Positions 47,701 through 58,393 of a DNA stretch of 64,000 nucleotides are shown piece by piece; the stretch's first letter is position 1; each line of letters opens with the position of its first letter. Source of the DNA: Triplophysa rosa. Taxonomy: Eukaryota; Chordata; Actinopteri; Cypriniformes; Nemacheilidae. A program made the position numbers and the translations under genes. The stretch is taken from NCBI RefSeq assembly GCF_024868665.1, contig NC_079900.1, forward strand, positions 910,388 through 974,387. The letters run 5' to 3'. The notes under the pieces were generated by a model, which did not search any database, was not told the origin of the DNA, and was given only the letters and a program-made list of their open reading frames with translations.

Positions 47701-49096
47701 ATTTCTGCTCCGCGAGCAAAAACTCAGTCCGCGAGCAGAGGCTATGCTCTCACAACTGCTCAACACTTGCTCGCTCGTTGAGTTGACTTCTGAGACTTTG
47801 GAGGCGGGACAATGCATGTTAAAAGTTACCAATAAAATGAGCGGAGACATCTGCATGTCTCCGCTCATTTGATTGGTAACTTTTAACATGCACTCACCTA
47901 CATGCAGTCACCTACAGATTACATGTCTGAGTACAGAGTACAAGTGACATTTTGATTTCTTACATCTGTCAACAAAAATTATGCTATATAATATAGTAGT
48001 TAATCTTACATGTCATGTATGACCTATTTAAAACATACTATAATAATATAATTAAATGTCTCCTGTAGTCATTAAATTTGAGTTATCTAATATCCGTTTA
48101 CTGGCATAGCCCGTTTTAATATTTTCAAAACAAATAAAGCAAAACAAACAAATGATTTAAATTCAATTTTAGAGAGTACATCATATTGTAATTTATAATA
48201 ACCTGTGCTTTGAGTTATACTGCTGTAGCCATTTATTCATTCTCATTTTATAACAATTTCATGAAAATAAAAACAATACAAAAGCAATTATGAATACACA
48301 TACCAAAGTATTTATTTCTAACTTCCTGTCAAGATGCCAAATATGTAGATCCAAAGCCAAGGGCATACATAATTCTGTAACCCAAGTTTAAAAAACGGAA
48401 AAAAGTATCGTGTTGTGCCAAATTAAGACGTCTGTACAACGGGTAAGATACCTACAGTCTCTGACCTGTGAGTGCATGTTAAAAGTGACCAATCAAAGGA
48501 TCGCAGAAGTCTGCCATTGTCCCGCCTCCAAAGTCTCAGAAGTCAACTCAACAAGCAAGCAAGTGTTGAGCACTTGCGAGAGCATAGAGAGAATAGAGAG
48601 AATTTTCCGCTTGCGGATACTGTTCTGCTCGCTCGCGGAGTTTACATGCGCCCTCACGGAGCAGCTTTCCGTGCATGGTTATCATTATGCGCGTTTGCAT
48701 TGCGCGTGTGCGTGCGGATTCCATGCGCGTGAGTTTTGGGTCTATTTAAACTCCATAATTTACTCTTTACACTCATCAACATCACTCAATCATGCAATAC
48801 ATGTCATCTGTAACATGTTATGAAAACTCAAGCTTCTCAAAACAAAACTCACCAGGAGATGCAGTTCAGGTTAAATTTTACACTTTTTTGAACACAATAA
48901 AACTGGGAAATGACGTTGTAAAAACGTACTATTAGGAATATCAATGGGATTGCTGCCTCTTCTCCTGCGAGCAGGATTGTGAACAGACACTGCAGGAAAC
49001 AAACGCATCAAACTGATATTTATCTCTGAGATGAAGTACAGTGTGAAATATCCATAGAAAATAGTGTATCTCACCTGTGCTGTCAGTGCTGGACAT
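44769..49096 (-). CDS. GIMAP8-like protein with three AIG1 domains
   Basis: AIG1/GIMAP proteins are septin-related GTPases of immune cells. Five exons join in phase: 49096-49075 (MSSTDST), 48989-48930, 47514-46948, 46871-46263 and 45526-44769, giving 671 aa. Domain 1 (about 28-216) has a ruined P-loop ([13 protein letters not shown], no GKS) and no DTPG. Domain 2 (about 217-419) is also degenerate (CGSDRRLKS, and LLELPALFN where DTPGLFD is expected). Domain 3 (from about 425) is canonical: G1 [14 protein letters not shown]3 DTPGLFDT, G4 TRGD, G5 FNN. A coiled coil follows ([20 protein letters not shown]). The three-domain layout is that of GIMAP8. The last exon also has an in-phase donor, CTCCAG/GTGAAA, at 44796, which would remove the stop and allow splicing to the VLIG exon at 41887. 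Intron 2 carries a 1.2-kb fold-back element. Confidence 0.85.
46020..46150. repeat. Dispersed repeat, copy 2 (also near 33690)
   Basis: This is about 85 percent similar by eye to 33690-33825 (TGGCTTAAATCAAAACAAAC, AATTGGAATGCACA). It lies in the last GIMAP intron. Confidence 0.6.
47543..48755. mobile_element. 1.2-kb fold-back element with TA target duplication in GIMAP intron 2
   Basis: TA dinucleotides flank the element (47541-47542 and 48756-48757). The ends TGGAGTTTAAATAGACCCAA and TTGGGTCTATTTAAACTCCA are exact complements. Complementarity continues with few mismatches for roughly 300 bp on each side (GGAAAGCTGCTCC, CGCGAGCGAGCAGAACAGTA, CCAAAGTCTCAGAAGTCAAC in the right arm). A secondary hairpin around GAGCGGAGACATCTGCATGT sits near 47838-47893. 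It has no coding sequence. Confidence 0.9.
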
Positions 49097-49577
49097 GTTC
49101 ATGTACTGAGTGTCTTTATTTAATCTTCAGATGATCTCATAGCCAGTGAAAACACCCCCGTCCCCTCCAGGCAAGTGTTGCTTCTACCAAGGTTTGTTTC
49201 TACTTTATGGAGTTTAAGGCATTAAACGTTAAAGACGTTTTCCTACAATGCTCAGATTATAGAGGTTTCATTCACAGTGAACACACATACTGATGAAACA
49301 CACATTACGCCCGTTTTACACCGCACGCGTAAGCAGCGCAAATGTTTTTCGCCGCACATGTTAACAGATGAGAGCATTCATATGACATTGCATGCTCGCG
49401 GATCAGAAGCGGCTCGTAAGAAGCAGTGCAGCGATCATTTCAGCACCGAGTCTATTTTTGCTGCGCTTCTCAAACTCAATTAAAGCGACAGTGCATTCTT
49501 TACAGATAAAATCCACATGGATTGACAGGAAAAAGTAACACTTTTACCTTTAAACCATGTAAGTGGTGTCTAATGTG

Positions 49578-50346
49578 CACTGTAAACCCAAATGTTCAAA
49601 ATAATCAAACAGATTAACTAATGTAAACTTAATTTTATAAAAAAGTTCTACTTACTTAAATATTTTAGTTCGTGAAACACTTTTTTTACTTTTGAGTAAA
49701 GTATAATGATTATTTTTGATTAACTTGAATAAAACTCAAAATTTTTATTTCCTCCTTACTTAATTTAAACATGTTAATTCAACAATTGGTCAAGAAGGAT
49801 TCCCAATTCCCAGCATGCTTTGTGTCAGACTGCATTAGGAGAGTAAATAAAAAAATATATGATTATTTTATATGTTTTTAGTAAAGTTAAAGACTCGTTA
49901 GTGTCTAATGTTCACTTCTCTTAGATATTTAGAAGAGTTTGACATATTTTTCAGTTTTGTGGTTACCATTGTTTAGAAGAGTGGTGCATGTGCCTAGTCT
50001 CTGCGAAGCTACATTTCACCTGTAACATGTGTTATGTCACCAGTGAGCAGTAACTGTTCTAATGCCAGTTCTGAGATCAGTCTCTTCTTGCTCATTTTGG
50101 ATTGCATAAATCAAGGTGTTTGATTTATGCATATTAAGACTAAGGAATATGCAAAATAATGAAACCGAAAGAATTTAGTTTAGTTAACTTAAAAATGCAA
50201 TTTTGATACTTATTTGTTTAAGTTCTGTCTACTTAATTTCATAAAAAGGATAAATTAAATATTTAAGTCGCACTAACTAAGATTTCTTATGAACTTTAAC
50301 TTAACAGTAATCAAAATTATTTGCCAACTTATCCGGGTTTACAGTG
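49578..50346. mobile_element. MITE nested in the outer element
   Basis: The ends CACTGTAAACCC and GGGTTTACAGTG are exact complements. The element is 769 bp, AT-rich, non-coding, and lies wholly inside the 49304-52740 element. Confidence 0.7.
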
Positions 50347-50464
50347 TGTTTTTAACAGTCGCCATGACTTTCAAAAACACTTTTGCCGGGAGTTTTTTGG
50401 TCAAAACCACAACAGCACATTTAAAGGATTTATAACACTACAAGTATCTTACATGTTATGCTTA

Positions 50465-52615
50465 CAGTGAGGGAAATCATTATTTGATCCCCTGCTGATT
50501 TTGTAAGTTTGCCTACTTACAAAGATATGAAGGGTCTGGAATTTTTATGGTAAGTTTATTTTAACTGATAGAAACAGAATTTAAACCAGAAAATCCAGAA
50601 AAACACATTATGTAAAAGTTACATGTTGATTTGCATTTGCATTTCATTGAGTAAAATAAATTTGATCCCCGAGCAAAACATAACTTTGTACTAAGTGGAG
50701 AAACCCTTGTTGGCAAGCACAGAGGTAAAACGGTTCTTATAGCTGGTCACCAGGTTTGCACACGTGTCAGGAGACATTTTGGTCCACTCCCCTCTAAATC
50801 TTTAAGGTTTCTTGGTTGTCGCTTGGCAACTTGAAATTTTAGCCTCCTTCACAGATGCTCTATAGGACTAGGGTCTGGAGACTGGCTAGGACATGTGCTT
50901 CTCCTTGAGCCACTCCTTGGTTGTCTTGGGTCTTTGTCATTGTTACATTCCACGTGTGTGTGTGTGTGTGTGTATGTGTGTGTGTGTGTATTGTTTTTTT
51001 TCTCTACCTTTTTGTTTTCGTGTGTGTTCTTTACGCCGTGTCTAGGTTCGTGCTCATTGGCTGGCTCTACTGGCACTCATCGTTATGACGACATGACGTT
51101 TGGCCAATCCACTGATGCGCTGGAGGGATTTAAGGCCACAAGTTGTACTGGTCTCATCGATCTTTGAGTCTTGATGCCTCGAGAGAACTGTCTATTTGCT
51201 TGCTGATTGCAAATTCGTGTTATGCTGTATAAAAGCTTGTGTGCTAACTCCAGGCTCTCACCAAGTCAAGTATTACATCATGGAAGTGTGTCGCCAGGGC
51301 TGTGAGTTATTATGTGAGGTTGTTGTTTTAAAGTTGTGTACCTCCTCATCTTGAATCTTTGTCAACTTTATTTAAGATAGTTTCTTTCTTTGTTAGTATA
51401 GTCTTCTGAGTGGCTTGCCTCCCATGTATGTTTGTTTATTTAGTTAGTGTAGTTAAGTTGGGCGTCGTGATACGCTGAAGACTTCGGTATTGTTTCTGTA
51501 TTTTCTTTTGCTAGTGAGTTTAGAGGGATGGGGGTTTAGTTAATAATAGTTTTTTCTTTTTATTGATTTCTTTGTTTTGGCAGCACTCTTATTTATTATT
51601 ACTCACATGCCACAATAAAACAACAAACATTTGTGGTGTACTCCTGTTTCAGTGTCTTTAGTCTCCCGCACCTCAGCTGTCTCATGTAAATGTTATTGAG
51701 CATGCCAGTTAACATCAAGTTTACATCAGGCACGTAACAGTCATGTTGAAGGTCCATCCACGACATGGCCCCGTCCCTCAGCCCCTCAATGCTGTGAAGT
51801 CATCTTGTACCGGTAGCAGAGAAAAAGCCGCAAAGCTTAATGTTACCAACCCAGTGCTTAACGGTAGAGATGGTGCTCTTGGGCTCATAGTCACCATTTC
51901 TCTCCCTCCAAAACACGGAGAGTCAATTTTGGTCCCATCTGACCACAGCACTTTCTCCAAAGCCTTTTCTGAATCATTTTGATGTTCATTGGCAAACTTC
52001 AGATGAACCAGACAGGCCTTCTTGGGCAGGAGGACCTTGCGGGTGTAGCAGAATTTCAATCTATTATGGCATAGTGTGTTACCAACGGCTTGCTTGGTAA
52101 TTGTGGTCCCAACTGACTGGAAAACATTTACAAGCTTCTTCCGTGTAGTTCTAGGATGATCTTCACCCCATTGGGGAAATCTTGCAGGAAGCTCCTGACC
52201 AAGGGCGGTTGATGTTTATTTAGTATTTCTTTGATTTCCAAATAATCGCACCAACAGTTGTCTCCTTCTCACCTAGCTTGTGTCTGATGTTCTTGAAGCC
52301 CATTCCAGCTTTGTTCAGGTCTACAGTCTTGTCCTTGACATCATTTGATAGCTTAGGTCTGGACCATGGTGGTGGAGAGGTTGAATGGAAGATACAGATT
52401 CTGTTGGCAGGCATCTTTTATATACATAACAAGCTGATTTAGGAGTACTTTCTTAAAGCGACAGGACTAATCTGTGGTCCATATAGGCACATAATCAATC
52501 TGTTGGAGACAGAATTCAGACGGTAGAGGATCAAATACTTATTTTACTCATTGAAATGCAAATAAATGTATAACAAACGCATTACGTTGTCAGTGTACTT
52601 TCTGAACCCCACTGT
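50465..52615 (-). mobile_element. Truncated Tc1/mariner transposon with a dead transposase
   Basis: The left end CAGTGAGGGAAATCATTATT follows a TA dinucleotide. The expected matching right end is missing, so the element is truncated near 52600. On the - strand, pieces of a Tc1-like transposase are readable in order: a helix-turn-helix part ([20 protein letters not shown], 52414-52220), a DD-containing part (RKVLLPKKACLVHLKFANEH, then KVLWSDGTKI, 52059-51778) and a C-terminal part (CPSQSPDPSPIEHL, near 50900-50850). Frames are broken and a solo LTR splits the gene. Confidence 0.85.
50941..51739 (+). mobile_element. Solo LTR inserted into the mariner transposase
   Basis: This 799-bp segment begins TGTTACATTCC and ends CACGTAACA, with the inverted TGTTAC/GTAACA terminal motif of LTRs. 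A perfect 5-bp target duplication, GTCAT, lies at 50936-50940 and 51740-51744. A TATA-like TGTATAAAAGC near 51226 and an AATAAA near 51614 on the + strand give the orientation. No internal retroviral genes are present, as expected after LTR-LTR recombination. A (TG)n tract near 50955-50987 lies inside. Confidence 0.92.
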
Positions 52616-52893
52616 CATCATAACCTTCTGAAAAAACACAGGCAGCGCGGTGCATATGCTGCCGGTGTGAAAGGACGATGGACACGCGCTCCCACTCCGC
52701 CTATGCACTGCTTACGCATTCGGTGTGAACCGGCCGTTAGACTTTAAGTCGTCTGCCGAGTTATTAATTGTCAGACAGAAAAGTGTCGAGTCTCCAATGG
52801 TGTAAAATATACTTTGCTGTACATGCTAAATAAAGATTTTAATGATACCTAACATTAAAGTGATTGTTATTGCACAGAGTCGGTTCGGTGACA

Positions 52894-52908
52894 GGTGAAA
52901 GTGAAACT
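52894..52908 (-). promoter_or_regulatory. Consensus ISRE upstream of the GIMAP/VLIG locus
   Basis: Read on the - strand, AGTTTCACTTTCACC matches the interferon-stimulated response element consensus (AGTTTCNNTTTCNC/T). It lies about 3.8 kb upstream of the GIMAP start exon. The intervening DNA is mostly the 49304-52740 nested insertion, so before that insertion it would have been only about 350 bp upstream. GIMAP and VLIG genes are interferon-related, so it is a credible promoter element. Confidence 0.55.
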
Positions 52909-52909
52909 T

Positions 52910-53700
52910 TTCTCGTTCAGGCATGTATTGCGTTTGTAATTGAACTCGTTGAAATATTTTACGTCTAATATTGACAAATGCACTCATATCACAAACATTA
53001 AAATGAATACCTGAATGTCATGGTTTCTTCATGTTTAGATGATTCTTTCATTCTTTCCTTCACGAGAGCAGGAAGAGTCTCGGTACACAAGTGAAAAGTA
53101 ACCAAACAGGTAGCACCAGTCACATGACTTCACGCTCACCTGTATTAGTGTGTGTGCAGGTTCAGTTATATTTGTGAGGGCCAAATGTCCTCAGTTATAC
53201 AGTGAATTATCATTACAACCCAGCTGTGAGGACATTTGACTGGTCCTCGCTAAATAAAAATGCTCATCATTCGGTCTAAACATGTTTGTGTGATTATTAG
53301 GTTTAGGTGTTGGGCTAAGGTTATGGGATAGAATATATCATGAGCCTGATATAAAATCAATGGAAGTCTATGGAATGTGTGTCCGTGTGTGTGTGTGTGT
53401 GTGTGTGTGCGCGTACGTGTGATTTGACAGTAACTACATTATAAAAGAAACTAAAATAAAATATTTCCTTATAAAAATACTAACAATAATATTAATAATA
53501 AAATTTAAATTCAATAAAAATACTTAGCAGCATCTTTCCACCATCAAACATCTCAGGTAATCTTCCCCTTTTTAATTACATTTCGTCACATCTGCTAACG
53601 GCATAAAACGCTAAATGAAATAAATAGTAGGCCTATAATATATTGTATTTACAATATCATAATAATCACTTCAGTATCTGCCTCTTAGGTTGTAGTGCAT
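52910..53700. other. Non-coding stretch, possibly 5' flank of the GIMAP/VLIG gene
   Basis: No gene is visible. A possible - strand donor, CATTCAG/GTATTC, near 53010 could end a non-coding upstream exon, but nothing else supports it. A (TG)n tract lies at about 53388-53410. Confidence 0.35.
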
Positions 53701-54190
53701 GGACTGGGATAAAGTTGGTTTTACGTTGGACGTTCGATATTCGTGAATTTAGGGACCGTCTCTAAAGTTACATACACATTAAAATATTTTTTAAAAAGCT
53801 CAATAGCATTTAAAGGGAATGACTTACAGCCACAAAACTTACTGTACTGTGTTCATGTGTGTGTACACTGTACAGTAAATATTGTGGCTGTAAGTCATTC
53901 CCTTTAAATGCTATTGAGCTTTAAAAATGGTATTTTTGTGTATGAGTCCATACAGTAGTGAAATACATAGGAATATTTACATATAATTTGACGGTTTATT
54001 ATAATAAATATCAAAAATCTAAAAGGTGTGCTTCATAGAGTACACACACATGAACACAGTACAGTAAGTTTTGTGGCTGTAAGTCATTCCCTTTAAATGC
54101 TATTGAGCTTTTGTATGTAACTTTAGAGACGGTCCCCAAATTCACGACTATAGAACGTCCAACGTCCAACTAACTTTATCCCAGTCATGC
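53697..54190. mobile_element. Fold-back element with an internally reiterated module
   Basis: The outer arms (CTGGGATAAAGTTGGTTTTA at the left, complement near 54165-54184; then GGGACCGTCTCTAAAGTTAC against GTAACTTTAGAGACGGTCCC) form a long imperfect hairpin. Inside, a module of about 68 bp containing AGCTCAATAGCATTTAAAGG and GAATGACTTACAGCCACAAA occurs at 53797-53864 (+), and in reverse at 53871-53922 (partial) and 54041-54110. It is non-coding. Confidence 0.85.
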
Positions 54191-54597
54191 AAAAAAGTAT
54201 ATTACTATATGTGGTTATTTGTAGACGTCAAAAGCATAAACAACATTGAAGTCTTTTGCCATCTGGTGTTAAGACTGTGGAACTGCAAAAATTACAGAAG
54301 AAGTGCAACACGGCGCTTTGCACGAGAAAAAAACGTTATTTGTGGGTTTTAATATAAAATATACATCGAGTGTCGTAAATAGTGTAGCCTTCGTTTACGA
54401 TATAAAGTTGTAGTTTTAAGCGCACGGGTTCAGTCTCGTGCATTATTGCCTGGATATGTTTATGGTTGCACAAGCTACACTGTTAATGACATCTCCAGGG
54501 AATTGTCTTCGTTTTAGATGTAGCCTAACTTATTACAGAAGACGTGCTGAAATTTATGTTAGACAAACATTTATATGTACATTTTAAAAGTGAAAAT

Positions 54598-54633
<36 letters not shown>

Positions 54634-55752
54634 GTATTTACTATGGTAAATAGCCTAGTACAGATATTATATATTACTATTATGGACAGTGTATTATAAA
54701 TGCCTGTTTGTAAAAAAGTCAAATATCTCAGTGCTCACATTTCTAGTTACATTTATTGTTATATCGATGTTTACCCCTCGTTGTGTCAGATTGATTGCAT
54801 GAAACAGCTTGCTTTAACTCTGACTGACTGACACGTTGAGGCAAACTTGACGTCTGTACTCGCGCTTAGGGGCTAATGCATGTCTGTTTAACTCATCTCA
54901 ATACAAAACACACAGACATGAACTTTTATCAGCTGTCAAAATAATGACGACAAACCACCGCACAAGCTCGTATTGCAACTGTTACTTGTCACTTACGTGT
55001 CAAAGAGGTTTTACAAGTTTTGTTTTGCATTATCTTGCTGATCGAATGGCAGATTTTCAGGCTGGATTTAACACAAACAAACCCACGAAAGAACAGCCAA
55101 GAACTTCTAAGTGGCTAACACAACTGTCAATCAAGCTTATTAAGTATCATGAACATATTTTTTTCCAGGATTTTGGTTGTTAAACTATTGTTTGTACTTA
55201 CATTAAAAGCAATAAAACAACAACACTTTAATCAATAAAATATTTGTATAATAACCCGTCGAGTCTATTTATAATTGTGGGCGGAGCTACGCCGTCAGGC
55301 CGGTCCCAGCAACCAGAGCACAAATTATCTTTCAGAGGGAGCAAGTCCCCTATGGCCCCGCCCCTGGATACACCACTGCTTTCTAAACGTAAATTTCTCA
55401 TGGTGTGAGCACTTATATATTCAAGCAGATCAGAAATTATGAATCTGTAATAATAAATACAAATGACAAAGCCACATTTGACCAAGTTATTTATTTTCAT
55501 TAAAGAGTACATATTACAATGTCCTTAAAATTACATTTCATGCCGTGTGTAATGTGTGTGAATGTAAGCAGTCTGCCAAGTTGTAAAGCAGAAAGTAAAC
55601 GAATAACAAAGTTATTGGCTTGAGAAAAAAGGAGTCGACTCAGAATCACACGAACGAGTCGTCTGTCGTTCTAATTTCAGTTCCGGGTCGGATTTGCGTC
55701 ACTCAGTGTAATGCCCGCCTACGTTCCATTTGCGACACTGCACGTGGTAGAC
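54191..55752. other. Non-coding stretch with a 33-bp poly(A) run
   Basis: A pure A run occupies about 54600-54632. Reading frames at 54944-55183 and 55228-55512 show no family resemblance I can support, although the sequence around 55255-55380 is unusually G+C-rich for the region. I see nothing else here. Confidence 0.45.
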
Positions 55753-57031
55753 TAGGGATGCTCATATTGACTGTTTAACCGTTAACTGATCGTTAAAATT
55801 TTGACCGGTTAATACTATCAGTTAAACAATGTAAAAGGTATGTTTATTTTAAGTTTAATAATATTAATAATATTTTTTTAATAATAAAAATTATATAATA
55901 ATACGTTTTTAAATAACTATTAATTCGTACATGCTTTTAGTTTTCTGTATGGTGAAAGAAAAACATGCTAAGCATTAACTCACGGAGCATGCAGATGCGT
56001 GGGACTAGGTGTAAATGCCCTCCGAAACGTTTTCGAGACAGATTAAAATCCGATCACGCAAATCACTTGACGAAACAGGACACGTGTAATTCATCTGATT
56101 TTTGAGGCCACATTTGTCAGGGCTTTACTCCTCCAAACGGAGTGCCACTGGCAGCCTTGCTCAAGCTCAAGTTCTTTGTTTTAAATGTAGACACGAGACA
56201 ATAGCGCTCGCAATGCTCTGTGACATTCTCTGTCTTCCCGGCGTGTCTACGGCTCAGCAAAGCTAATAGCGGAGCTACTGCAAGGGAATTTCGGTGCTAG
56301 CCATCAATTTATCCTTTACATAAACTTATCTCATGGATGCCTAGCATCGGCTGCCCATGCGCTTTGGAAAGGAGAAGAAAACGGCGCGACCAGTGGTTTC
56401 CTTGCCTTCTTTTAGATGTGACGTAAAAATACGAATGTGAAATATGAATAAGTAAAAAATAATGTTTGTATTGTGGGTGGTATAGCAGATCGGATTTATA
56501 TGTTTAGCTAGACTGGCTGGTGGAAAGCAAATGTGACGCGCTTCCCGAGGCGTTATCTCTGCATTCCCGGGACATCCGTGTCATCTGAAAGGGTGTTTTC
56601 TGCCTCGGGTCTAATTGTCAACAAGCTCCAGACTGTCACCACAACACGTAAACATGTTACTTTATTAAATAAAAACTCCAAGCTTTGGATTGAGGTGGGC
56701 CTGTGCTGGTGCTGTTGTTGATGTATTCGTTATGCTGCTGTTTACATGTTAAAATAAATCTGTGAAAAAAATGTTTGTATATTTAACGTGTCACAGACCC
56801 TCGTCAACTGTAGCTGTGTCTCATTTCGAAGGCTGCGTCCTCCGGATGTCGCATGCGAAGGCATATGCGGCGGACAAACGCAACCTCCGGAGGACGCAGC
56901 CTTCGAAATGAGACGCAGCATGTATTTTTTAAATTCCAATTTATTATTAAAATCTTATCGGTTAACGATTAATGTTCGGATAACGAGTGTCGGTTCTCGG
57001 CTATGGAAATTAACCGAAATGAGCATCCCTA
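55753..57031 (+). mobile_element. Internally deleted hAT transposon
   Basis: The ends TAGGGATGCTCAT and ATGAGCATCCCTA are exact complements. They are flanked by an 8-bp target duplication with one mismatch (TGGTAGAC at 55745-55752, CGGTAGAC at 57032-57039). The interior keeps only the C-terminal hAT dimerisation motif of a transposase (YLCIPGTSVSSERVFSASGL, then NKLQ) around 56550-56640; the N-terminal zinc finger and catalytic core are gone. A small palindromic element is nested at 56812-56932. Confidence 0.9.
56812..56932. mobile_element. Palindromic mini-element nested in the hAT copy
   Basis: The arm TCTCATTTCGAAGGCTGCGT, followed by CCTCCGGA, is matched by its exact complement TCCGGAGG-ACGCAGCC-TTCGAAATGAGA. 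The loop is about 45 bp. It is non-coding. Confidence 0.85.
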
Positions 57032-57886
57032 CGGTAGACCAATTACAGCAGACTAGACCATCTGACCAATCAGATCAGAGTAGGCAGACAGAAAGGAGGG
57101 GATTAGACGGATGAATCACCAAACAAATCATTTGAGAGTCAGTCAAGAAGTAAGGTAACAATAACTGCCTATTATTAGAAAATGAAAGTGTTTTTACACT
57201 GTGTATGTATGTAAACTTGTTGTTGGACACTCCATAAACCAAAGTAGGACCTTAAAAATCACAAAATATTTACTCTTTAAGTTGCACTTTCACCATTTTG
57301 TTTTATTAATTTCACTAGTTCGCCTATGCAGATAATATTGATGGTAGCAGGAGTAGCGAGGGTATGCTTGTTTGGCGTGCTGTCCGGGGGGGGGGCGGTT
57401 CTCGAGCTCGCCGGTTCCTGTCGAACCCGGATCACTCCCCCTCGATGAGGGGAGTGCGCCGAGCTTGGAACCGGCCCGAACCCTGTGTACCCCCCGGTGT
57501 CCTGCGAGAAAAGTTAGTTCGGGGAGAGGAGCCGGGGTGATGGAGGGATGTCAAAGACTGAAAAAGTGCAGGTAAGACGGTTACCTATTTATTGAATAGT
57601 TCGCTGGGTCTGATAGGGTCGAAGTCATGATAATGATGCGGATCAGCTGCGATTGCTTGATTATATGCTCTGGCTCCTCCCGAACTTTGTTAATAAAACA
57701 TAATTTCACTAGTTCGCCTATGCAGATAATATTGATGGTAGCAGGAGTAGCGAGGGTATGCTTGTTTGGCGTGCTGTCCGGGGGGGGCGGGCCTCGAGCT
57801 CGCCGGTTCCTGTCGAACCCGGATCACTCCCCCTCGATGAGGGGAGTGCGCCGAGCTCGGAACCGGCCCGAACCCTGTGTACCCCC

Positions 57887-58393
57887 AAAAAGGCGCATAA
57901 TGCCGGACAGCAGCCGGGTAACGCATTCCCCCTAAAAGGCACAGGGCTTGAGGCTGCCGATGTGGCATATGGCTTGGGAACGGGAGTTGGTATAGGATGT
58001 AGCGTAGGCTTGGGACAGAGTGCGGGCTTAGGACAGAGTGCGGGCTTGGGACAGAGTGCGGGCATGGGACAGAGTGCGGGCTTTGGACAGGGCTTGTGTC
58101 TGCAGCGGCAGAGCGTGGGCTTGTGACAGAGCTTGGGCTGGGACAGGGCGTGGGCTTGGGACAGAGTACGGGCTTTTGACAGAGTAGGGTTTGGGGCAGA
58201 GTACGGGCTTGGGACAGAGTGTGGGCTGGTGTCTGCTGTCGCAGAGCGTGGGCTTTGGGAAAGTGTCTGCTGCGGCAGAGCATGAGCTTTGGAAGTGACT
58301 ACTGTGTCAGAGCGTGGGCTGGTGAAATATTGGTGCTGATGTTTGGGTGATGAGGATGAGAGAGGCCTCTAGCAGTGTTTTTAAGAGGGTGGT
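57887..58393 (-). repeat. Degenerate short tandem repeats where a recombinase gene would be expected
   Basis: On the + strand, units such as GGGCTTGGGACAGAGTGCG recur many times; on the - strand they read as CPKPALCPKP-type peptides. The open frames here are a by-product of the repeats. This interval sits between the RT/RNase H frame and repeat B1 of the Ngaro-like element. Confidence 0.75.

Larger units (their letters stand above)
49304..52740. mobile_element. Outer inverted-repeat element containing other nested elements
   Basis: The left end TTACGCCCGTTTTACACCGC, followed by ACGCGTAAGCAGCG, is complementary with mismatches to the right end CTGCTTACGCATTCGGTGTG followed by AACCGGCCGTTA (about 34-bp TIRs). 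Original element sequence remains only for about 270 bp on the left and 120 bp on the right; the middle is later insertions. No own transposase is visible and no family is assigned. It lies upstream of the GIMAP start exon. Confidence 0.7.

Noticed and set aside
50941..51739. Independent gene or SINE splitting the mariner
   Set aside because: TG...CA ends with inverted TGTTAC/GTAACA, TATA and AATAAA signals and a 5-bp target duplication identify it as a solo LTR.
54944..55183. 79-codon frame as a small gene
   Set aside because: No homology or splice evidence; AT-rich context among mobile elements.
57690..58283. Proline/cysteine-rich protein (CPKP repeats) as a new gene
   Set aside because: It is an artefact of short tandem repeats inside the Ngaro-like element, with no start context or domain.
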